A DNA stretch of 6,410 bases from Bacteroidetes bacterium UBA6491 (GTDB lineage Bacteria; Bacteroidota; Bacteroidia; NS11-12g; UBA9320). Position 1 is the first letter of the stretch, and every line of letters begins with the position of its first letter. Location: contig DJML01000132.1 of the NCBI GenBank assembly GCA_002436505.1, forward strand, positions 1 to 6,410, written 5' to 3'. Shown here piece after piece: positions 1 through 6,032 of this stretch. The position numbers and the translations under genes are program-made. The notes below the pieces were generated by a model that ran no database searches, was not told the origin of the DNA, and worked only from the letters and a program-made list of their open reading frames with translations.

Positions 1-10
1 GATGTAGACT

Positions 11-28
11 ACGGCCTCAAATGGCCGT
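11..28. repeat. Short GC-rich palindrome (stem-loop)
   Basis: ACGGCC (11-16) and GGCCGT (23-28) form a perfect 6-bp stem around a 6-nt loop. No T-run follows on either strand, so it is not a standard intrinsic terminator. It lies close to the window edge and may be part of a larger element cut by the boundary. Confidence 0.4.
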
Positions 29-152
29 CTGAGCTTTGTCCGAAGGAAAAGCGAAGACAACCCAGCCCCAAATCAAGTGAGGGTGACGGTGAGTGTGAGT
101 GGTTAGTACTGCACTCTTCATTCCCCTAACGACTAGCTCTCACTCTATCACT

Positions 153-183
153 AGCACTGAAAAATCGCCGCTTCTTCAGGGCT
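153..183. terminator. Weak terminator-like hairpin after the DUF6090 stop
   Basis: AGCACTGAA (153-161) can pair with TTCAGGGCT (175-183), giving 8 of 9 pairs around a 13-nt loop, beginning 5 nt past the DUF6090 stop codon on the minus strand. The T-rich tail (TTTTAATT, 183-190) is on the plus-strand side, while the minus strand has T's only inside the loop. It could stop DUF6090 transcripts inefficiently or act on plus-strand transcription from the left. The stem is weak, so this is tentative. Confidence 0.28.
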
Positions 184-188
184 TTTAA

Positions 189-962
189 TTATCGGTTTGC
201 CTTTTTGTTCTCGCTTTGCATCTCTTCGAGTGTCGCCAGAATCTCATTGGTCTCTTTTAAGAGCCTTCTCAACAGATTATTGACATTGCCTTCCATCATA
301 TAGGCATTCTGCAAGGCATTTCTCGCCAAGACACCCGTCATGATCCTTCGATAATTGGTAAAACTGCTGTCCTTGGCGGTGGAACCGGACCATCGGGTGT
401 TGTAGATAAGTCCGGGTTCTAATGTTTTTCTGAATTCCCAGGTAGATCCGCTGTAAAATGCGTGAACCTGTTCCTCGTAGAAATTATTCAAACTCTTATA
501 GACCTCGAAGTAATCCGCAATGTCATTGAGTAATTGTTTATTGTTCAACAGAGAAATCTTTCCCGACGATTGTGCTTTATTATAGGTAGAAAGATTTGGG
601 CTAAAATTACTGTGCCGCATAAATCGTAACGCCAGATTTCTCAACGAATCTGTTGATACTATTTGTTTTTCTTGTTCAATTAAGTCGAAGTACAAGTTCA
701 TTGTACTTAGCTGGTAATCAGACCATTTTATTTCGTCATTTTCAATCTTGTCAGCATTGTATTTGAAATCCTCGATTAGCGATGCGATGATCTCCATCCT
801 TTCCAAGTCAAGCTTTCGTTCTTCGTTCCAATTGTTGATCTCAACGGCAATCAGTATCCCGATCACCACCAACACAATCTCCCCAATGGCATAGACCATG
901 TACCGGGCAAAGCGACTTTCCGTTAAAGCCCTGACGCGAATACGGTTAAAGAAACGAACCAT
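189..962 (-). CDS. DUF6090 family single-span membrane protein
   Basis: Encodes 257 residues of the DUF6090 family, a Bacteroidota group with no known function. The N-terminus is diagnostic: a short basic segment (residues 1-20, MVRFFNRIRVRALTESRFAR), then a hydrophobic span at about 23-42 beginning YAIGEIVLVVIGILIA, then the polar EINNWNEERK boundary at 41-50. The rest (50-257) is hydrophilic, mainly helical and probably on one face of the inner membrane. A predicted coiled-coil-like helix lies at about 229-252. The length fits the family (roughly 230-270 residues), so the gene looks intact. The ATG at 962 is chosen because the family starts with this basic peptide just before the span. No Shine-Dalgarno is visible, and a TATCTTTG promoter element lies only 5 nt upstream, so the mRNA may be nearly leaderless. 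It is 188 nt beyond the T9SS gene and probably transcribed alone. Family assignment is firm; function is unknown. Confidence 0.9.
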   Translation of the reverse strand: MVRFFNRIRVRALTESRFARYMVYAIGEIVLVVIGILIAVEINNWNEERKLDLERMEIIASLIEDFKYNADKIENDEIKWSDYQLSTMNLYFDLIEQEKQIVSTDSLRNLALRFMRHSNFSPNLSTYNKAQSSGKISLLNNKQLLNDIADYFEVYKSLNNFYEEQVHAFYSGSTWEFRKTLEPGLIYNTRWSGSTAKDSSFTNYRRIMTGVLARNALQNAYMMEGNVNNLLRRLLKETNEILATLEEMQSENKKANR

Positions 963-967
963 GATTT

Positions 968-975
968 CAAAGATA
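968..975 (-). promoter_or_regulatory. Candidate Bacteroidota -7 promoter element of the DUF6090 gene
   Basis: The minus strand reads TATCTTTG, an exact match to the Bacteroidota -7 consensus TAnnTTTG. It ends 5 nt before the ATG, which would put the transcript start at or next to the start codon. The nearest TTG that could serve as the -33 element (1003-1005) is 27 nt away, longer than the usual spacing of about 20 nt, so the match rests on the -7 box alone. Confidence 0.35.
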
Positions 976-1049
976 GCATAATCACTATTGGAGAGAACCC
1001 TGCAAAATATGCGGACTTAATTTGTTTTTTGTGAGCGTATGAATGTTCC

Positions 1050-1096
1050 TTAGCGCAGCGAAACCTGCCTGCAGCAAGCAGGCAAGTTCGCTCTAA
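1050..1096. repeat. Long imperfect stem-loop between the T9SS and DUF6090 genes
   Basis: The core is TGCCTGC (1066-1072) paired with GCAGGCA (1078-1084) around loop AGCAA. After a small internal loop, AGCGAA (1057-1062) pairs with TTCGCT (1087-1092), and TTAG (1050-1053) can pair with CTAA (1093-1096). About 17 bp can form in all. Neither strand has a T-run directly after the stem, so it is not a canonical terminator. The CCTGCC/GCAGG core looks like a dispersed palindromic repeat unit. It may act as a 3' mRNA stabiliser for the T9SS gene or be a mobile-repeat relic. Confidence 0.55.
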
Positions 1097-1129
1097 TTAC
1101 CCAATCCCTTCGTGCAAAGAAGGAAATTA

Positions 1130-1145
1130 GCTTATGACACTAAGC
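1130..1145 (-). terminator. Weak hairpin downstream of the T9SS gene, possible terminator
   Basis: GCTTA (1130-1134) pairs with TAAGC (1141-1145) around a 6-nt loop, 5 nt past the T9SS gene stop. On the minus strand it is followed by the T-rich TAATTTCCTTCTTT, as a weak terminator would be. The stem is only 5 bp. It lies within a run of stem-loops: a perfect 7-bp stem across the stop codon (1149-1155 with 1163-1169), this one, a 5-bp stem at 1107-1123, and the larger structure at 1050-1096. Confidence 0.3.
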
Positions 1146-1150
1146 ATCGA

Positions 1151-3895
1151 TCATTCATTTGAAATGATCATTTTACTTTGATAAACCTCCTGATCAATCA
1201 TCACCTGCAACAGGTACATGCCATTTTTCAACGCCAATCCATCAATCAAGATGGTATGCTCTTGCAGTTGTACATTGTTAAAACTGGTAGTAGTCCGACC
1301 CGAAAGATCAAGAATACGGACCCTGGCAAATGAATCGTGCTCAGAGGGTAAGAGAATACGGAAACTACCCCTGTTCGGATTTGGAAATAGCTTGAGACCA
1401 TTTTCAGAATTCTTGGTTTCCTTCAGACCCAGGTACTCATAGATTTCCGTATAGGTAGTATTGGTAATAACCGCTTCGTTGTTATCAAAGTAAATGGCTG
1501 CACAATTCTCCACAACATCACCGTGTTCAAGTGTCGGAACGGCTTTGATACGGAATGATACATATCCCATGCTTTGTTCAAAGTTGGTACCGCTGTCAGG
1601 CAGATTTATATTCTCAAAAATAAAATCCACCATGTCGGGATTGATAAATTCCAGCCGGTAATCATGGCTGGAGGACAACATTTCAAAGCTTTCTATCAAC
1701 AGGTCCTCGCTCAATGCATCCCTGATCCTGACAAAGTTTGCTGCAGCTGTTCCCGTGTTCTGAAAGCGAATGGTATAGTAAAGGTAGTTTCCTTCCTGAA
1801 CAAAGGCCGGACGAACTTTTCCCATGGGTTGAACAACTTTGTCATTGGGATCATGAGATCCTCTCACCACATTCAATGTGCTGTCTACATTGTCTATGGG
1901 AAAAGTGTCTGAACCGTTCAGGTAAATACCGGCATAAAACCTTAATGTGTCACTAATTGAGACATTTGGTATGCTCTTGTTAAACGAAAAAAACAAGAAA
2001 GCTTCATTCCTTGAATAAGGCGCCATGTTGGAGAAAATCCAGGACAGCTTGCCAGCCATTGTATCTGTAGGAGGAATGCTGGCATAGGTCAATTCAAGTC
2101 TGGGATCAAAATTCAACACGCAGGTGTCGCTTATATAAGTGGTTCCAACGTTTCGAAAATCAGCAACGACATAAGCCCAATCCGACCACCAGGACCGAGA
2201 TGCTCCCAGGGGAATCAGCTGTACGCGCATGTCGTTGACTCCCGGAATTGCCGTGAGTTTGAAATGATTGTCGTCATCCACCTGGCTGGAGCCCGAAAAG
2301 GATAAAGGATGTGTCGTTGGGCTGGAGAAGTGATGTTTGATTGGGTGGTTGTATTCCAGCGAATACGACCCATTCATCAGGTAAGCATCATAGAATCCGT
2401 TGTGATCGGTAAATGTGTAGTAGTGATTCACTCCGTTAATGGCAATAAGCTGGCTTTCAATAAACCGATCTCCTGTGTTTGGAATCGAATTATTGTTACT
2501 GTCAATGTAGACATAGCCGGAAGCCAGGTTTGAGGCGTCCTTAATTCTCAAGAGGAAACCTCCATAGTTTGTGGTCATTGGGATGTGGTCAACTATAAAC
2601 GTGTCACTGGGTAACATGTTAGCTGAGATGGTCACGTAAATATTATCCTTGAATCCGGTCACAATAGACGTTCCCCTCTGATAATTTGCACCATAAGCAT
2701 GTTTAGACCAGATCAAATCCCCGTTTCCGTCCAATTTATATATGACAACCGATCCACTGTCATTATAAATAGGTGATCTCAGGCTATCACCGAACATACA
2801 CGCAATTTGACTATAATTTCCTTGTAACAACAAATCACCATATCGGTCAAGAGCTATTTCATCTATGTAAGTATATCCATAAAAAGGAGGTCCAAATCCA
2901 CAGTAGTTTAATTGCTTCATCCATAAGACAACTCCGAATTTGTTGACTTTAATGATAAAATCGTTAGACCTTAAGGCGCTATTAGTGTTAATGGTATATC
3001 CCCCAATACTCGCACCCGACATATCATGGAATCTTCCTAGAGCATAGAGGTTTCCGGAAGTATCAACTTCCAAATCCCAAAACTGGATTTTTCCAGACCC
3101 GGTCAATTGGTAATTTACACTACCCAAACTATCATATCGCACAATTAGGGTGTCACTAAACTGGTGACCATTAAAATAGGAGGACCAGGGAACCCAAACA
3201 TTTTTCTTTTGATCAATGCAGAAACCTATTGAGTTCCCTTCTTTTGGAAAGGAATCAATAATATTTCCACCGTGATCAAGTTTCAGGATAAATCCGTGAT
3301 AAGTGTTCTGTGCATAATATACGGTATCATGATTAATATAAATACATTTCTGATCATCGGTCATAATGCTAACATTATATTGAAAAGAAAAAGTGGAACT
3401 TCCCGGTATAACCGTTGCCCATTTAAAAGTTCCATTATTATCAAATTTTACAACAGCATGTCTATAAATTGCATTGGGGGTGTAAGATGGAAGGAATATC
3501 GAAGTATCGTTTTCAATCAACAACGTGTCATTAAAGTATACTTCGACGATCACATCATTGGTTCTGTCAATGTGAATTGCTGTGATTAAAATGTCGGATC
3601 CCCAACGACTAGACATTTGTTTGATCCATAGTGCATTGCCCAGGGAATCAACTTTGGCCAGATAAGCCCTGTAATCGTTCGGTGGCAAGTTACCGGAACG
3701 GTAATATGTCCCGTTGAGACTTACTCCTGTAGTGTTGGAAAATCCACATATAAATGCATTACCGAAATTGTCCATGGCAACGTCAGTAACGTAGAATGAA
3801 CTGTCAATAGGAATCAACCACTCACTAACCTGACCATTGGAGTAGGTTGAAATTGTAACAAGAAGGATAAAGAGTAAACGTTTTACCATAGGCAT
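1151..3895 (-). CDS. Secreted T9SS cargo protein: SBBP-like propeller, Cna-B-like domain, DUF7619, type A sorting domain
   Basis: Encodes 914 residues. A signal peptide spans about 1-22 (basic MVKR, then LLFILLVTIS, with cleavage probably near NGQ). Residues 30-450 carry degenerate SBBP-like blade repeats alternating VAMDNFGNAFICG-type and KVDSLGNALWIKQ-type strands (about 37-51, 80-93, 148-161, 203-213, 275-287, 315-328, 346-360, 386-399), suggesting a beta-propeller. Residues 459-545 begin SGYVYIDSNNNSIPNTGD, with an acidic, Asn-rich, possibly Ca2+-binding start typical of Cna-B/SdrD-like domains. Residues 560-675 look like a DUF11-type beta-sandwich. DUF7619 follows at about 678-820 (SHDPNDK 680-686, FQNTGTA 711-717, IYFDNN 801-806). 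The type A sorting domain is at 835-914 (LKLFPNPNRGSF, then NGMYLLQV). The sorting domain should direct export through the type IX system, with anchoring or release at the cell surface. No catalytic motif is visible; an adhesin or surface structural role is inferred. The ATG at 3895 could be replaced by the one at 3889 (MVKRLL); both keep the signal peptide. The gene is intact. Confidence 0.93.
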   Translation of the reverse strand: MPMVKRLLFILLVTISTYSNGQVSEWLIPIDSSFYVTDVAMDNFGNAFICGFSNTTGVSLNGTYYRSGNLPPNDYRAYLAKVDSLGNALWIKQMSSRWGSDILITAIHIDRTNDVIVEVYFNDTLLIENDTSIFLPSYTPNAIYRHAVVKFDNNGTFKWATVIPGSSTFSFQYNVSIMTDDQKCIYINHDTVYYAQNTYHGFILKLDHGGNIIDSFPKEGNSIGFCIDQKKNVWVPWSSYFNGHQFSDTLIVRYDSLGSVNYQLTGSGKIQFWDLEVDTSGNLYALGRFHDMSGASIGGYTINTNSALRSNDFIIKVNKFGVVLWMKQLNYCGFGPPFYGYTYIDEIALDRYGDLLLQGNYSQIACMFGDSLRSPIYNDSGSVVIYKLDGNGDLIWSKHAYGANYQRGTSIVTGFKDNIYVTISANMLPSDTFIVDHIPMTTNYGGFLLRIKDASNLASGYVYIDSNNNSIPNTGDRFIESQLIAINGVNHYYTFTDHNGFYDAYLMNGSYSLEYNHPIKHHFSSPTTHPLSFSGSSQVDDDNHFKLTAIPGVNDMRVQLIPLGASRSWWSDWAYVVADFRNVGTTYISDTCVLNFDPRLELTYASIPPTDTMAGKLSWIFSNMAPYSRNEAFLFFSFNKSIPNVSISDTLRFYAGIYLNGSDTFPIDNVDSTLNVVRGSHDPNDKVVQPMGKVRPAFVQEGNYLYYTIRFQNTGTAAANFVRIRDALSEDLLIESFEMLSSSHDYRLEFINPDMVDFIFENINLPDSGTNFEQSMGYVSFRIKAVPTLEHGDVVENCAAIYFDNNEAVITNTTYTEIYEYLGLKETKNSENGLKLFPNPNRGSFRILLPSEHDSFARVRILDLSGRTTTSFNNVQLQEHTILIDGLALKNGMYLLQVMIDQEVYQSKMIISNE

Positions 3896-4081
3896 TTTGA
3901 TTTAATAAGTAGTTAATGAATGTATTCATGGTTCAACTGATTGATACCAGTACCCATTAAAGATAATAAAAAAAATTACTTCTTGTGGGTATGAGTTTTA
4001 GATATTATGCATTTAAAATGTCTATTATGAAAGGAAAACTGCCCAAGTGAATCTTCCCGCTCTTGCACAACACTCATCTGA

Positions 4082-4165
4082 GCGTAGTTCGAAACTACGC
4101 GCCAATATCAAACGTTTTCGGATTAACTGATTCGATATTTTCGGCGTAGTTGTGAACTACGCCGA
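4082..4165. repeat. Inverted pair of related palindromes, BIME-like
   Basis: The first hairpin is GCGTAGTT (4082-4089) with AACTACGC (4093-4100), loop CGA. The second is TCGGCGTAGTT (4141-4151) with AACTACGCCGA (4155-4165), loop GTG, an 11-bp perfect stem. The flanks show that they are inverted copies of one asymmetric unit: AATATC (4104-4109) follows the first, and its complement GATATT (4134-4139) precedes the second. The layout resembles paired REP units in a bacterial interspersed mosaic element. On the plus strand the second hairpin could also work as a poor terminator. No REP-type transposase gene is in the window. Confidence 0.7.
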
Positions 4166-4190
4166 GGAAGGGTTTTTTGTTTCATAAAAG

Positions 4191-4236
4191 TCCCATGGGA
4201 GTCAGAGGGTTTAGGGAGAAGGGGAAAAGAATTTAA
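4191..4236. repeat. Dispersed 46-bp element, copy 1
   Basis: It matches 6033-6078 in the same orientation at 41 of 46 positions, with the first 19 bases identical. It starts with the 10-bp palindrome TCCCATGGGA and continues as a purine-rich tract with GTCAGAGGG, GGGAGAAG and GGAAAAG blocks. It lies 133 nt past the acetyltransferase stop and next to the palindrome pair. No coding constraint is evident: read as codons from its internal ATG, the copies differ mostly at amino-acid-changing positions and one has an early stop. Confidence 0.8.
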
Positions 4237-4346
4237 TCTTTTCCAAGCAAGGATTCAATTGCTGTTTTGGATGTGTGAAAATATGGGTGCTTATTATACG
4301 GATGAGGAAGCCTGCACCTTTGGGGGGATTTCCTAAATCTGTGCAT
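4233..4346 (-). CDS. Doubtful 37-residue ORF downstream of the acetyltransferase gene
   Basis: An ATG at 4346, 23 nt after the acetyltransferase stop, opens a 37-codon frame ending in TAA at 4233-4235. The product starts MHRFRKSPQRCRLPHPYNKH and ends TAIESLLGKD. It is basic and rich in Pro and His, with no membrane span or known motif. No Shine-Dalgarno or promoter is visible. Its 3' end touches the 46-bp dispersed element, so it may be part of a longer repeat and not a gene. I do not recognise it. It is listed because the C-terminal half has protein-like composition and a similar ORF elsewhere in the genome would settle its nature. Confidence 0.18.
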   Translation of the reverse strand: MHRFRKSPQRCRLPHPYNKHPYFHTSKTAIESLLGKD

Positions 4347-4369
4347 CAAATAAAATTCAATAGATTATT

Positions 4370-4903
4370 TTAAGACTTGTCCCCGAAATCTTCTCTTGAT
4401 AATCCAAACCAATAATTTTGGTGGTTATCAAATTGAAATTCTTCGATAATCCGGAAACCCAATTTTCCAAGTACGTGATGAGAAGCCCTGTGGTCCAGTC
4501 GGGCACCTGCATGTATAACATTGAGATTCAATTCTTTAAATCCATATTTTAACGAAGCTAACCCTGTTTCGGTTGCAATTCCCTTTCTCCAATGTTTGCG
4601 TTTTATTCGATAACCAAGATCGTAATATGGGAAATCCCGGATTTCCTGTTCGTATTTGATACCTGTCCAGCCTATAAATTCACCGGTATTCTTGCTTTCA
4701 ATAGCCAATCGACCTGTTCCAAAATCACGGTATTGTTTTTGTACTTTTTGAATAACCCTCAGCGCTTCTTTCTCACTTCTTAACGGTGGCGTTCCAATGT
4801 ACTTCAATACTTCGGGATCAGACTCCATTTCGAGCAATCCCTTTGTATCCTCCGTAACAATATCTCTAATAATAAATCGATCTGTCTCTAAGATAATTGG
4901 CAT
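4370..4903 (-). CDS. GNAT family N-acetyltransferase, RimJ/RimL type
   Basis: Encodes 177 residues, full length for the Acetyltransf_3 (RimJ/RimL-like) branch of the GNAT superfamily, cytoplasmic enzymes that move an acetyl group from acetyl-CoA to an amine. The N-terminus (ETDRFIIRDIVTEDTKGLLE, 6-25) is the typical first strand and helix. IGWTGIKY (77-84) and YYDLGYRI (93-100) are the central strands. The acetyl-CoA pyrophosphate loop is HWRKGIATE (104-112), followed by helix 3. ARLDHRASHHVLGKLGFRI (134-152) matches the family's NxxSxxxLxKlGF element, with H138 and H142 or H143 where Asn and Ser-type residues are common. The substrate could be a ribosomal protein N-terminus, an amino acid or an aminoglycoside; sequence alone does not decide. 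The ATG at 4903 has a modest GGAAG about 7 nt upstream. It begins 81 nt after the K+ channel stop; cotranscription is possible but not shown. Confidence 0.9.
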   Translation of the reverse strand: MPIILETDRFIIRDIVTEDTKGLLEMESDPEVLKYIGTPPLRSEKEALRVIQKVQKQYRDFGTGRLAIESKNTGEFIGWTGIKYEQEIRDFPYYDLGYRIKRKHWRKGIATETGLASLKYGFKELNLNVIHAGARLDHRASHHVLGKLGFRIIEEFQFDNHQNYWFGLSREDFGDKS

Positions 4904-4984
4904 TTTCTGCTTCCATTTTTTCTGTTAACTCACACTCACACCGTATTTCAGAAATCATACATAATTAATCATCTGTCTTCTCCC

Positions 4985-5908
4985 TCACCTGGCTTTTTCT
5001 GTTTCATCAATGCGGCTGACATCAAGTGAAATGCCCTCTTCTTCCTGCTCAATGATGTAGGTGAATTTATAGCCCCATTTTATCTCGGAGGCCTTGTAGG
5101 AAGAACGGGAATACACGGTCTGCGAGAAAGACTCATCGAAGGCCCGCATCATGACGATGAATTCGGCTTCTTTTTCCAGCAATGATTCTTCTGTGAGGTT
5201 GTACAAGGGACTGGTTTCGTTTATGGGATGTACGACGGTCCAGATCGACGGAAGAAAGACCACCTTGTTGCGCTCGAGGTCGAGTTGGTGAAAATCGCGC
5301 AAATCAGAATCCTTTTTCCTCATAGACAAGGTCACGGTTACTTCCACTTCGAGAAGCTGGTTGCTGTATGGATTCAAGACCCTGAACATAAAACCACTTA
5401 TGCCCTGATAAGGCGCCATGACAGCACTATTGCTGTACCTGATCTTTGCCGATGGCTTGGAAAATCGACCGTATAGAAGGCCGGTGGCCAGTGCAAAGGC
5501 CAGTAAGCCGATCATGGACTCGACGGCGGCCACGGTGCTTGCCGGAAAACTGATGGGTGCGGTACGGCCGTATCCCAGGGTCGTGATGGTCTGTGAACTG
5601 AAGAAAAAGGCCTCCATGTACTTGTCCAGATCGGTTGATCCGTCAATGCCCGTGAGATTTTCGACGCCGATCCAAAAATACAGGCAGGCGAAGAGCAGAT
5701 TCACGACCAAATAGGCAGAAAGAATGAGCAGTAAAAAGTGAAACCACGACATGGATACCAGGGCATGGTAGAAATGTATGCGCTGAAAGAGCGGCAAACC
5801 CTTCTTTTTAACATTGAAGGAGCCATCCTTGTTCAGCGACCTTATCCTGCCGGAAGAAGCCTTTGCCCCCAGACCGAGATCTTCGTAATGCTGCTTTTTA
5901 TAAACCAT
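4985..5908 (-). CDS. KirBac-type inward-rectifier potassium channel
   Basis: Encodes 307 residues, in the size range of bacterial Kir channels (about 300-330). The parts in order are: cytoplasmic N-terminus (1-40); amphipathic slide helix (about 41-54, FQRIHFYHALVSMS); outer membrane helix (55-82); pore helix (96-109); selectivity filter TLGYG (110-114) followed by RTAP; inner membrane helix (122-148) ending GLLYGRFSKP; and the IRK cytoplasmic beta-sandwich (150-300), with DFHQLDLERNKVVFLPSIWT (205-224) and VHPINETSPLY (226-236). Four subunits should form a K+ pore in the inner membrane. Filter T110-G114 aligns with KirBac1.1, and Y146 sits where KirBac channels have an aromatic bundle-crossing residue. 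The region where eukaryotic Kirs carry an acidic rectification residue is hydrophobic here (about F138-L140), so strong polyamine block is not expected. The gene is visibly richer in G+C than its neighbours. No Shine-Dalgarno precedes the ATG at 5908. Confidence 0.95.
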   Translation of the reverse strand: MVYKKQHYEDLGLGAKASSGRIRSLNKDGSFNVKKKGLPLFQRIHFYHALVSMSWFHFLLLILSAYLVVNLLFACLYFWIGVENLTGIDGSTDLDKYMEAFFFSSQTITTLGYGRTAPISFPASTVAAVESMIGLLAFALATGLLYGRFSKPSAKIRYSNSAVMAPYQGISGFMFRVLNPYSNQLLEVEVTVTLSMRKKDSDLRDFHQLDLERNKVVFLPSIWTVVHPINETSPLYNLTEESLLEKEAEFIVMMRAFDESFSQTVYSRSSYKASEIKWGYKFTYIIEQEEEGISLDVSRIDETEKAR

Positions 5909-5933
5909 TTATTGCGGCGCGCTTGGTGAAGGA

Positions 5934-5941
5934 TAAATGTA
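5934..5941 (-). promoter_or_regulatory. Tentative -7 promoter element of the K+ channel gene
   Basis: The minus strand reads TACATTTA, matching TAnnTTTG except for the last base, 25 nt before the channel ATG. A TTG lies at 5956-5958, leaving only 14 nt between the two boxes, shorter than usual for Bacteroidota promoters. The position just upstream of a gene that follows a probable terminator is reasonable, but the match is weak. Confidence 0.22.
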
Positions 5942-6032
5942 AGGAGAAAAGTGGTCAATAGTCAGTTATTCGTAAACAGACGGAAGATTGAAAAGATCCA
6001 TTCATAAATCATAATTCGGGCTCCGCCCGCCG

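Larger units (their letters stand above)
1..188. other. Intergenic region downstream of the DUF6090 gene, no gene recognised
   Basis: No supported gene. The plus strand is open from the window edge to a stop at 127-129, but the translation is low-complexity and charged, has no recognisable motif, and probably is not coding. The stretch 76-150 is rich in GTGAG/CTCAC words that form a loose imperfect inverted repeat (GTTAG at 102-106 against CTAAC at 126-130). A short GC-rich palindrome lies at 11-28 and a weak hairpin at 153-183. This is the usual look of repeat-containing spacer DNA. The next gene to the left is outside the window. Confidence 0.5.
3896..4369. other. 474-bp repeat-bearing spacer between the acetyltransferase and T9SS genes
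   Basis: The spacer contains two related palindromes (4082-4165), one copy of a 46-bp dispersed element (4191-4236) and a doubtful 37-codon minus-strand ORF (4233-4346). The part next to the T9SS gene (3896-4080) is AT-rich, with an eight-A run at 3968-3975, and should hold that gene's promoter. A TATCTTTA sequence (minus strand, 3958-3965) is one mismatch from the TAnnTTTG -7 box but lacks a TTG at the right distance, so no promoter is called. A plus-strand T6 run (4173-4178) lies 7 nt after the 4141-4165 hairpin, but no plus-strand gene precedes it. Confidence 0.6.

Noticed and set aside
1..129. Plus-strand frame open from the left edge, 42 codons
   Set aside because: Composition is low-complexity and unlike a conserved protein end. 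An open frame of this length is not rare by chance, although a C-terminal fragment cannot be fully excluded.
1218..3589. Several plus-strand ORFs of 70-112 codons opposite the T9SS gene
   Set aside because: They are antisense frames of a well-supported gene, have no family motifs and begin inside coding sequence.
3958..3965. TATCTTTA as a promoter for the T9SS gene
   Set aside because: The last consensus base is wrong and no TTG lies at the expected -33 distance.
4082..4237. CRISPR array
   Set aside because: Only two repeat units in inverted, not direct, orientation, with no regular spacers and no cas genes.
4127..4336. Plus-strand open frame through the palindrome and the 46-bp repeat
   Set aside because: Its only ATG gives 21 codons, there is no ribosome-binding site, and the upstream part simply translates palindromic repeats.
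4592..4783. Plus-strand ORF opposite the acetyltransferase gene
   Set aside because: Shadow of the GNAT reading frame, with low-complexity aromatic composition and no domain.
4928..4939. ACTCACACTCAC, the reverse complement of GTGAGTGTGAGT at 89-100
   Set aside because: A 12-base match of a simple repeated word with poorly matching flanks; it could be chance low-complexity sequence.
5228..5929. Three plus-strand ORFs opposite the K+ channel gene
   Set aside because: The higher G+C of the channel gene reduces chance stops on the other strand; no motifs and no promoters.
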